Shown here: one piece after another, positions 52,345-58,710 of the stretch
Position numbering within the stretch: position 1 is the stretch's first letter
Layout: every line of letters begins with the position of its first letter
From: Treponema sp. C6A8
Lineage (GTDB): Bacteria > Spirochaetota > Spirochaetia > Treponematales > Treponemataceae
DNA: 64,000 bases
Assembly (NCBI RefSeq): GCF_000619925.1
Contig: NZ_JHVB01000007.1
Location: 104,680 to 168,679 of the forward strand
Direction of reading: 5' to 3'
The notes under the pieces: generated by a model
The model's database searches: none
What the model was told of the DNA's origin: nothing
Seen by the model: the letters and a program-made list of their open reading frames with translations, nothing else
Translations under genes and position numbers: made by a program

Positions 52345-52767
52345 ATGAAACAATTAATCGTAATCGATACAAATGTTATCTTTTCCGCTTTGCAAAGTAA
52401 TAAAGGAAAATCATTTGAATTGATTTCAAAAATTCCAAAAGACATTTTCGATTTTGCGATTTCAGTTCCACTTATACTGGAATATGAAGCCGTACTAAAA
52501 AGAAAACTAGATCGAACAATTTTTACTGATTCTGATATAGAAGATTTCATCAACTATCTTTGTAAAGTTGGAATCAGAACAAAATTGTTTTATCTATGGA
52601 GACCTTATTTAAAAGATCCGTTTGATGATCATGTTCTGGAAGTTACAATTCAATCAAACGCAAGAACGATTGTAACCTATAATAAAAAGGATTTTAAGGA
52701 AGCTGAAAATCTTGGACTAAAAATTCTTACACCAAAAGAATTTTTAGAAACATTGCAGGAGGTATAA
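52345..52767 (+). CDS. PIN-domain toxin of a toxin-antitoxin pair
   Basis: A 140-residue PIN nuclease. Acidic active-site residues are in IDTNVIFSAL (Asp8), LILEYEAVL (Glu), DPFDDHVLEVTIQ and TYNKKDF. It belongs to the family of putative toxin components that cut RNA. The antitoxin follows 2 bp downstream, so the toxin is first in the operon, the reverse of the usual order. It is carried in a cassette with its own promoter and may stabilise the array. Confidence 0.85.
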   Translation: MKQLIVIDTNVIFSALQSNKGKSFELISKIPKDIFDFAISVPLILEYEAVLKRKLDRTIFTDSDIEDFINYLCKVGIRTKLFYLWRPYLKDPFDDHVLEVTIQSNARTIVTYNKKDFKEAENLGLKILTPKEFLETLQEV

Positions 52768-52769
52768 AT

Positions 52770-53003
52770 ATGGGAAATTTAAGTTTAAGAATACCTGATT
52801 CTTATCATACAGCAGTAAAAGAAATTGCAACACAGGATAATATCTCAATTAATCAGTTTATTGTTTCAGCAGTTGCAGAAAAGATTGCCTCATTTGAAAC
52901 ACAGAAATATCTCGAACAAAGAGCAGATAAAGCTTCTGTAGGAAAGTTTAAATATGTATTATCAAAAGTTCCCGGTGTAGAACCTGCTGATTTTGATAAA
53001 TAA
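52770..53003 (+). CDS. Ribbon-helix-helix antitoxin (HicB-like)
   Basis: A 77-residue protein. MGNLSLRIPDSYHTAVKEIATQDNISINQFIVSAVAEKIASF is a ribbon-helix-helix DNA-binding domain, as in Arc/HicB-type antitoxins; the C-terminal tail (SKVPGVEPADFDK) probably wraps the toxin. It neutralises the PIN protein and represses the pair. Stop codon and left end of attC site D touch. Confidence 0.82.
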   Translation: MGNLSLRIPDSYHTAVKEIATQDNISINQFIVSAVAEKIASFETQKYLEQRADKASVGKFKYVLSKVPGVEPADFDK

Positions 53004-53089
53004 GCAACCTAAGAAGTTCAAAGCCGACAAACCGGTCAAGCCGGTTTGCGTTTTAAGCAATTGTTATGTGGACGCCCTCACTGGGGCGC
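53004..53089 (+). other. attC site D with leader hairpin
   Basis: Right core GTTATGT (53063-53069). TTCAAAGCCG and CG-TTTTAA arms pair with the unpaired C, around ACAAACCGG-tcaa-GCCGGTTTG. The left core is changed (AACCTAAG). Hairpin ACGCCC-TCACTG-GGGCGC at 53072-53089 follows. Confidence 0.85.
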
Positions 53090-53116
53090 AAAATTTGAAA
53101 ATAAAGAGGAATTTTT

Positions 53117-53704
53117 ATGAAAGCAAAGAAAATCATTATTTGTATTTTTTCAATAGTAATGTTAGTTTCATGCAAGGCTAATACAAAAACAAAAGGCGTA
53201 AAAATAGATTTCTTTGATTATACTTTAGGTATGGACAAACAAGATGTTGTCAACAAACTTGAAGATGCAGGCTGCGAGCTTATTGATATTATTCAGCCTG
53301 CAAGAAATCCTGATGCCTATAATATTGACGGGGAATACAATATTATTGCTACAGAAGCATATTTTTGGGCTTCAAATTCTGAGGAATTATATCGTTTTTA
53401 TTTTTCAGAAGATAATAAACTTGAAAGCATTTTTGTTTGCATATGTTTTGATTTGTCACAAAAACCCAAAAAAATAGTAAAGGCATATAGAGATGACTAT
53501 AATAAAATCAATGAAAGTATAACTAATTATATTTCCATGCAAAAAACAGAAAATATTACTGTAAAGAACTGGACTGAACCAGCGAATGTGAAAACACTTC
53601 ACTTAGAAACTGAATTTACAAGGTATGAGGATGAAGATATATATTTCGAGGTATTTCTTGAAGGAGGCTTTATGCTCGGTGTTTTTTATGGACGAATTTG
53701 TTGA
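53117..53704 (+). CDS. Hypothetical lipoprotein (cassette)
   Basis: A 195-residue lipoprotein; the signal sequence ends MLVSC (Cys19). The early segment FFDYTLGMDKQDVVNKLEDAGCELIDI resembles the same segment of the lipoprotein at 31416, and the overall pattern of an N-terminal helix unit then strands is shared. This links the cassette array with the accessory block. Function unknown. Confidence 0.65.
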   Translation: MKAKKIIICIFSIVMLVSCKANTKTKGVKIDFFDYTLGMDKQDVVNKLEDAGCELIDIIQPARNPDAYNIDGEYNIIATEAYFWASNSEELYRFYFSEDNKLESIFVCICFDLSQKPKKIVKAYRDDYNKINESITNYISMQKTENITVKNWTEPANVKTLHLETEFTRYEDEDIYFEVFLEGGFMLGVFYGRIC

Positions 53705-53838
53705 AAGATTAGCAGGTATAGGCGTTCCTGCTCTTGTGTTTCTAATTATTATGAGTACAACTGTATGAGAAAATCGACAAATATCCGATTACAAAAGGAT
53801 TGAAAGAAAAAGTTAAAGCAAAAATCCGTGAATCATAA
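53688..53838 (+). pseudogene. Internally deleted small membrane protein
   Basis: Frame 1 from 53688 gives MDEFVERLAGIGVPALVFLI then IMSTTV and stop. A second frame from 53767 gives EKIDKYPITKGLKEKVKAKI then RES and stop. The two fragments look like the N- and C-terminal ends of one small hydrophobic protein whose glycine-rich middle is deleted. The start overlaps the lipoprotein gene. Family not named. Confidence 0.45.
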
Positions 53839-53853
53839 CTTTTAGTCTTTTGC

Positions 53854-53876
53854 GGCGGGTAAAGCCCGCCTTTTTT
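53854..53876 (+). terminator. Rho-independent terminator
   Basis: GGCGGG-taaa-GCCCGCC followed by six T residues. Confidence 0.85.
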
Positions 53877-53888
53877 ATATATTTTGGC

Positions 53889-53916
53889 TTGACAATAAAG
53901 ATATACAATGTATACA
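53889..53916 (+). promoter_or_regulatory. mazEF promoter and operator
   Basis: TTGACA (53889-53894), 16 bp, TATACA (53911-53916). Palindrome TATAC-AAT-GTATA at 53902-53914 lies over the spacer and -10, the place where a MazE-type antitoxin would bind. Confidence 0.65.
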
Positions 53917-53938
53917 CTTAATTTATGGAGGTGGCATT

Positions 53939-54172
53939 ATGCAAGTAGTAGTTCAGAAATGGGGCAACAGCCTCGGTTTTAGAATTCCGTCACTTTGGGC
54001 AAAAGACAACAATGTAAAGAACGGTAGTAAAATTGAAGTAATCGCTGAAAAAGGAAAAATAGTAATTCTTCCTCAAAAAAAGACTCTTGATGATATGTTG
54101 GCTATGGTTACTTCGGAAAACATCCATTCAGAAATATCAACTGGCAGTTCGGTAGGTAATGAAGAATGGTAG
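53939..54172 (+). CDS. AbrB/MazE-type antitoxin
   Basis: A 77-residue swapped-hairpin DNA-binding antitoxin: MQVVVQKWGNSLGFRIPSLWAKDNNVKNGSKIEVIAEKGKIVI is the MazE fold, and the tail carries the toxin-binding segment. The ATG follows GGAGGTGG. It overlaps the toxin gene by 7 bp. It binds and inhibits the MazF-type RNase and represses the pair. Confidence 0.88.
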   Translation: MQVVVQKWGNSLGFRIPSLWAKDNNVKNGSKIEVIAEKGKIVILPQKKTLDDMLAMVTSENIHSEISTGSSVGNEEW

Positions 54173-54504
54173 CATCAAATTATTCTCCAGAAAAAGGCGA
54201 CTTAGTTTGGCTTGACTTTGACCCGCAGACTGGACACGAACAAAAAGGTCGTCGTCCTGCAATTTGCATCTCTCAAAAAAAATACAATCAGAAAATCGGT
54301 CTTGCTTTGTTCTGCCCTATCACAAGCCATATAAAAGGTTATCCTTTTGAAATCGTATTGGAAAATCATTCTATCAAGGGCTGTATTTTAAGTGACCAGA
54401 TAAAAAATCTTGATTATAGACAAAGAAACTGTGATTTTATAGAAAAAGCAACAGAAGAGGAAATTAATTCTGTTGTAGATAATATAAAATTACTGATTGA
54501 ATAG
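54166..54504 (+). CDS. MazF/PemK-type mRNA interferase toxin
   Basis: A 112-residue toxin: PEKGDLVWLDFDPQTGHEQKGRRPAICIS is the MazF opening, CPITSHIKGYPFEI follows and GCILSDQIKNLDYRQRN carries the conserved Ser/Asp/Gln. It cuts single-stranded mRNA at short sites when freed from the antitoxin. Complete and apparently functional. The cassette carries promoter, antitoxin and toxin and ends at attC site E. Confidence 0.92.
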   Translation: MVASNYSPEKGDLVWLDFDPQTGHEQKGRRPAICISQKKYNQKIGLALFCPITSHIKGYPFEIVLENHSIKGCILSDQIKNLDYRQRNCDFIEKATEEEINSVVDNIKLLIE

Positions 54505-54510
54505 AATATC

Positions 54511-54590
54511 ACATAACAAGCTTCAAAGCCGACACAGGCACAAGGCCTGTGCGGTTTAACTCATTGTTATGCTCACACGCCACTGGCGTG
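54511..54590 (+). other. attC site E with leader hairpin
   Basis: Left core ACATAAC, right core GTTATGC (54566-54572). TTCAAAGCCG pairs with CGGTTTAA with the unpaired C, around ACAGGCA-caa-GGCCTGT. Hairpin CACGCC-ACT-GGCGTG at 54576-54590 again has new stem bases with intact pairing and the ACT loop of site C. Confidence 0.87.
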
Positions 54591-54699
54591 GTTATGTAAA
54601 TTGAATATAAGGTTTTGGATATTTAACAGGTATAAATCCCCGAAATTTTTGGAAGGTCGTCAAACTGTAACACTGGAAAGATTTTAAGGAAAATAAATT

Positions 54700-55014
54700 A
54701 TGAAAAAACAACTTGCAAAAATATTTGCGTCAATTTCGGGAGTGATGACTATTTTATTACCTGTCTCTCTGTTTTTTGCTATACAAAGTCAAATCACTTG
54801 GCAACATACGGTACTGGATTTACCTTCATTATTTTATTTGATTTATGGGTGGATTCCTGCATTGCTTTGTTCGATTGCTGGCATTGTTTTTTCTATCCTA
54901 GTAAAAATCGACACTTTTTATATGCCAAAATTATATTTCTGTACTTCTGTAGTCAGTCTGTTCATTTCCTGCTTCTGGGGCTTCCAAATACTCAAAGTGA
55001 TGCTCAAAGCTTAA
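54700..55014 (+). CDS. Small hypothetical membrane protein (cassette)
   Basis: A 104-residue protein with three hydrophobic helices (IFASISGVMTILLPVSLFFAI; LFYLIYGWIPALLCSIAGIVFSILV; FCTSVVSLFISCFWGFQIL). Not recognised. It lies 22 bp before the SMI1/KNR4 gene and shares its cassette. About 110 bp without a gene precede it after attC site E. Confidence 0.6.
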   Translation: MKKQLAKIFASISGVMTILLPVSLFFAIQSQITWQHTVLDLPSLFYLIYGWIPALLCSIAGIVFSILVKIDTFYMPKLYFCTSVVSLFISCFWGFQILKVMLKA

Positions 55015-55036
55015 AAATATTTGAAGGAGAAAACAA

Positions 55037-55504
55037 ATGATAGAAATAACAAAACATCTTTTGCCACTTCCTGATGAAACTCTAATTGAGAAAGAAGAAT
55101 ATATGTGGAAAATTAAACTACCGTCTGATTATCGTAATTTTTTAATGAAAAGTAATGGCGGAACTCCAAATAAACAAGAGTTTAAGTATAATAATCACGT
55201 TTATATGGTAAATAGTTTTCTGTGTATATTGCAGGATTCAGAAAATAGTGAATATGGATTTTATGATATTGATGTAGTACTTACTCAAATTGAGGATAGA
55301 TTAACAAGTAATGAAGATTTAATAGGTTGTGAATTATTACCAATAGCCGAGTTATTTGCAGGTGATTATTTATGTCTTGATTATTCAAATAATAAAGATA
55401 ATCCAACAATCTGTATTTGGAATCATGAAGAATCTGGAGAATTGGAACCTGTAACATATTTTGTTGCCAATTCTTTTTCAGAATTTATTTCTCTTTTATA
55501 TTAA
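55037..55504 (+). CDS. SMI1/KNR4 (SUKH) family protein
   Basis: A 155-residue cytoplasmic SUKH-fold protein: KIKLPSDYRNFLMKSNGGTPNKQEF is the family opening and LLPIAELFAGDYLCLDYSNNKDNPTICIWNHE the core. SUKH proteins are typical immunity proteins for polymorphic toxins and contact-dependent systems; here no toxin is adjacent, so it may be an orphan immunity gene collected as a cassette. Confidence 0.87.
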   Translation: MIEITKHLLPLPDETLIEKEEYMWKIKLPSDYRNFLMKSNGGTPNKQEFKYNNHVYMVNSFLCILQDSENSEYGFYDIDVVLTQIEDRLTSNEDLIGCELLPIAELFAGDYLCLDYSNNKDNPTICIWNHEESGELEPVTYFVANSFSEFISLLY

Positions 55505-55589
55505 AAATATAACCAAAAACTGTTTACAAAGCATAAAATTGACGATGTGTACAGTTGAGATATTTATTTTTTACCTTTATCATTTCTTA

Positions 55590-55613
55590 TATGAACGCCC
55601 TCATCGTGGTACC
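55590..55613 (+). other. Decayed cassette junction
   Basis: CTTATATGAACGCCCTCATC then GTGGTACC resembles the right end of an attC followed by the leader hairpin seen at other sites, but the second arm (GGGGCGC elsewhere) is mutated and no left half can be recognised in the 55505-55590 stretch. Confidence 0.4.
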
Positions 55614-55625
55614 AGGAGAAAAAAA

Positions 55626-56363
55626 ATGAAAAAAACTGTATTAGGAACTATCTTGTTATTGAGCACCTGCCTTCTTGCCTTTTCACAAGAATTTGAAAAG
55701 ACCGAACTTGCAAAAGCAATAGAAGAGGATATTTCTTTCTGTTATAGCAGGAGTGCCCCTTCTTATATTTGGAAAGAAGGTAGAAGTTCAGCTTTAGTCG
55801 AAAATAACCAGCCTGCTGATAAATATGAAATTACAAAAATTAATGACAAAGATTATTCAACTGCATGGGTTGAAGGTAAAGATGATGACGGTATAAACGA
55901 ATGGGTAATTATTCCTGTACAAGATGAATTGGATGATGATTGGGATAATGCCCGCGATAAATATAGTGCTGGGAAAATCGACAAATTTACTATTGAATTT
56001 CGTGTCAACAATGGTTATCAGGAAAGTGAAGAATTATATAAAAAGAACAATCGTGTAAAGGATGCAAAGGTTTCAATCTATGCAGTTCCATACACAGTTG
56101 GAATGAATTCAGCTCGTCTTACTGCAAATCCAGATTTAGTTTTTGAAAAAACAGTTACATTTTCCGATGAAATAATATTCAATCCGATTTACATCAATTC
56201 TTCGAGTTTTGAATTTTCATTCGAATTACCGGAAAAATATAAGACTAATGATAAATACTGCTTTTATCAGTTTTATTTAAAGGTTGAAATAAAATCCGTT
56301 TACAAAGGATCAAAATATAGCGATACATGCATTTCAGAAATGCAAGCAAAAACGATTCATTGA
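55626..56363 (+). CDS. Secreted protein with NADase-type glycan-binding domain (last cassette)
   Basis: A 245-residue exported protein. The ATG at 55626 after GGAGAAAAAAA gives a signal peptide (LLLSTCLLAFSQ). The mature part is a discoidin-like domain: DYSTAWVEGKDDDGINEWVIIPV, IEFRVNNGYQESEELYKKNNRVKDAKVSI and a final SVYKGSKYSDTCISEMQ, as in treponemal NADase-type glycan-binding proteins. Three bases separate its stop from the convergent cbiB stop, so the array ends exactly at the cbiB stop. Confidence 0.8.
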   Translation: MKKTVLGTILLLSTCLLAFSQEFEKTELAKAIEEDISFCYSRSAPSYIWKEGRSSALVENNQPADKYEITKINDKDYSTAWVEGKDDDGINEWVIIPVQDELDDDWDNARDKYSAGKIDKFTIEFRVNNGYQESEELYKKNNRVKDAKVSIYAVPYTVGMNSARLTANPDLVFEKTVTFSDEIIFNPIYINSSSFEFSFELPEKYKTNDKYCFYQFYLKVEIKSVYKGSKYSDTCISEMQAKTIH

Positions 56364-56366
56364 TTA

Positions 56367-57326
56367 TCAACAAAAAAATAAAATACCAATACAAATAATC
56401 TGACATAAAATCGCAGCTGTGTACATAAGGAAAACCGAGCGCTTTATATCCTTATGTTCCGGCGCGCGGACAAAATCCCCGATGTAAGGCTTTTCCTCGA
56501 GTTTGCCTTCGTAATACAAAGGCCCAGCCAGCTGCAGACCAAGTGCCCCTGCAACCACGCTTTCAGTCTGAGCAGAATTCGGACTCTGATGATTAAGGCG
56601 ATCCCGTCGGAAAATATGGATGGCGTTTTTGAAAGAAAAGTCTTTTCCGCCAAAAAAACAGGCCACCATCATAAGAAGGGCCGCAAGACGCGAAGGAAGA
56701 AAATTCACAAAATCATCAGTTCTGGCAGCCGCGCGACCAAAATCAATGTAACGGTCGTTTTTGTATCCAATCATCGAATCCATCGTATTTATGCACTTGT
56801 AGAAAAAACCTAAGACCGGCCCTCCAAGCGCGCAAAAAATCATGGGAGCAATTACGCCGTCATTTGTACTTTCGGCAACAGTTTCGACCGCAGCCTTAGT
56901 TACACCTTCATCAGTCAAGTTCTCGGTATCGCGACCAACAATCATGGAAACTGCATGGCGGGCATCATCTAAAGTACCCTCTTCCAGCGCCCGGTAAACT
57001 TTCATGCTTTCGTCCTTGAGCGACTTTGCAGCAAGAATCTGCCAGGTAAAAAGTGCCTCAACCATGCAGAAGGCAATCTTATTTATATAGAAGAAAGATA
57101 TCAAAACGGAAAGAACAATAGCTTCAGTTACCGCGCAAACAAAGAACACTGTAAGAATGCCGAAAAAGCGTTTTTTTGCGGGGGAATCTCCCTTGTGGTA
57201 AAAAATCTTTTCTGCCAGAGAAATTAATTTTCCAATCAACCGCACCGGATGAAAGGGATAGACTGGATCACCAAAAATCAGATCGAGAATAAATCCTGCT
57301 GCAAATGCAATTATATGAAAAATCAT
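56367..57326 (-). CDS. cbiB: Adenosylcobinamide-phosphate synthase
   Basis: A 319-residue membrane enzyme with four or five helices. FILDLIFGDPVYPFHPVRLIGKLI, AVETVAESTNDGVIAPMIFCALGGPVLGFFYKCINTMDSMIGYKNDRYIDFG and NHQSPNSAQTESVVAGALGLQLAGPLYYEG are all strongly conserved. It joins the aminopropanol arm, made by CobD, to cobyric acid. It is preceded by the cobU-like gene on the same strand. A 48-bp diverged copy of its last codons lies at the other end of the cassette array. Confidence 0.95.
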   Translation of the reverse strand: MIFHIIAFAAGFILDLIFGDPVYPFHPVRLIGKLISLAEKIFYHKGDSPAKKRFFGILTVFFVCAVTEAIVLSVLISFFYINKIAFCMVEALFTWQILAAKSLKDESMKVYRALEEGTLDDARHAVSMIVGRDTENLTDEGVTKAAVETVAESTNDGVIAPMIFCALGGPVLGFFYKCINTMDSMIGYKNDRYIDFGRAAARTDDFVNFLPSRLAALLMMVACFFGGKDFSFKNAIHIFRRDRLNHQSPNSAQTESVVAGALGLQLAGPLYYEGKLEEKPYIGDFVRAPEHKDIKRSVFLMYTAAILCQIICIGILFFC

Positions 57327-57348
57327 GGTTCTCAGAAAAATTCAGAAC

Positions 57349-57717
57349 TCACCCCTTAATAACTTGAGCAAGTCCCATTACAATGCGGGTAACCTTTTCT
57401 GCACACTCAGCAATATTACACAGGATGCGCCCGGTTACTTCACGCCATTCGCGTTCGGTTTGATCTACAGGTACAATTCCATTGCCGATTTCATCACTGA
57501 TAAAAATAAGCTTTTTTCCGCCCTTTTCAGTTTCTTCAATCAGCTTCTGGATTTCATCCCAAATCTGAGCAGAAGTCAGACCCGCGGCGAGTTTTTCTTT
57601 AACTATGATATGAAAATTATCTATAATGTCTATCTTTTTATGCAAAATTTCATCGGAATACAGCCCTTTTACGTAAGCAGGCTTATTCTGAGAACAACCA
57701 CCTATAAAGAGTTCCAT
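57349..57717 (-). CDS. CobU-like protein, shortened and without P-loop
   Basis: A 122-residue protein, against about 180 for CobU. The second half matches CobU well (SDEIGNGIVPVDQTEREWREVTGRILCNIAECAEKVTRIVMGL is the GTP-binding end). The first half is short and the nucleotide-binding loop reads GGCSQNKPAYV in place of GGARSGKS, so the kinase step is doubtful. It may act only as guanylyltransferase or in partner with another protein. It lies 6 bp from ppk2 and 22 bp from cbiB on the same strand. Confidence 0.78.
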   Translation of the reverse strand: MELFIGGCSQNKPAYVKGLYSDEILHKKIDIIDNFHIIVKEKLAAGLTSAQIWDEIQKLIEETEKGGKKLIFISDEIGNGIVPVDQTEREWREVTGRILCNIAECAEKVTRIVMGLAQVIKG

Positions 57718-57723
57718 GAAATT

Positions 57724-58596
57724 TTATTTGCCCTCATTTTCGAGCATATTTTTACAGTTCGAAAGGTTATCTTTCTGCTCTTTTGTAATCTCCGGGAATT
57801 TAGGATCTATATCCTTCATTACACTGAGAATAACTTCTGAAACAAGATATCTGGCAAACCATTTCTGATCAGCAGGGATGACATACCATGGACAATCTTT
57901 TGTCGAAGTATTGTTGATTGCAGCTTCAAAAGCTTCCTGATATTTTTCAAAGAACTGACGCTCTTTTATATCATTTTCGCTGAATTTCCAGTTCTTTTCC
58001 GGACGATTAATTCTGTCTAAAAAGCGTTTTTTCTGCTCATCCTTTGAAAGATTAAGGAAGAATTTTATAACCCGAATAGAGTTAGAATTCAGATATTTTT
58101 CAAATCCCTTTATATCAGAATATTTCTGGTCAATGTAATCAACCTTTTTCAAACGCCTAGGCAAATCATATCCCTTGTAAAATTCGTGAACCTTTACAAC
58201 AAGAACTTCCTCATAATATGAGCGGTTGAAAACAGCAATCTTTCCCTTCATTGGAAGATTTTTATGATAACGCCACAAGAAATCATGACTTGCTTCATCA
58301 GCACTTGGGCCCTTATAACTGAAAACATCAATTCCAAGTGGATTTACACCAGTTAGAACATGAGAAATAGTAGAATCCTTTCCTCCGGCATCCAGAGCCT
58401 GAAAACAAATTAAAACCGCTTCTTTATGTTCCGCATAAAGCGCGCTCTGAAGTTCAGCAATTTTTTCCGAATTTTTATGAGTTTTTTCTACCAATTCTGC
58501 TTTTTTATCTTCAAGTCCATTCGAATCAGTAGGTGTTTTTTTAATTTTAAATTCCTTAGAACCGTCTATGCAATAATTTTCAAGTTTAATATCCAT
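57724..58596 (-). CDS. Polyphosphate kinase 2 family protein
   Basis: A 290-residue PPK2-type enzyme. The Walker-A-like loop is in CFQALDAGGKDSTI, followed by the lid motif FNRSYYEEVLVVKVHEF and RFLDRINRPEKNWKFSENDIKER. The length and the single domain put it in the polyphosphate:AMP or polyphosphate:nucleotide phosphotransferase class. It makes nucleoside phosphates from polyphosphate. Being immediately upstream of cobU-like and cbiB, it could supply GTP or ATP to nucleotide-loop assembly, but such a link is only a suggestion. Confidence 0.88.
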   Translation of the reverse strand: MDIKLENYCIDGSKEFKIKKTPTDSNGLEDKKAELVEKTHKNSEKIAELQSALYAEHKEAVLICFQALDAGGKDSTISHVLTGVNPLGIDVFSYKGPSADEASHDFLWRYHKNLPMKGKIAVFNRSYYEEVLVVKVHEFYKGYDLPRRLKKVDYIDQKYSDIKGFEKYLNSNSIRVIKFFLNLSKDEQKKRFLDRINRPEKNWKFSENDIKERQFFEKYQEAFEAAINNTSTKDCPWYVIPADQKWFARYLVSEVILSVMKDIDPKFPEITKEQKDNLSNCKNMLENEGK

Positions 58597-58698
58597 ATGA
58601 AACTCCTTGCAAATCAGTAAGTTTGTTATGAATATTTTACCACAGATTTTATTAATCTCAACTCTTTAATATATCTACAACATCACAAGTGATTTTTG

Positions 58699-58710
58699 TA
58701 TAATATCATT
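58699..58710 (+). promoter_or_regulatory. Promoter -10 next to the start codon
   Basis: Extended -10 TTG-TATAAT (58699-58704) ends six bases before the ATG at 58711; no ribosome site is seen. The -35 is poor (TACAAC). Confidence 0.35.

Noticed and set aside
48293..56433. Transposon-type target-site duplication flanking the cassette array
   Set aside because: The two copies are 48 bp long, 23% diverged and coding for the cbiB end, unlike the short exact duplications made by transposases; no transposase is present.
58597..58710. Cobalamin riboswitch upstream of the ppk2-cobU-cbiB genes
   Set aside because: The gap is only about 110 bp, shows no B12-box or multi-stem structure, and is shared with a divergent gene.
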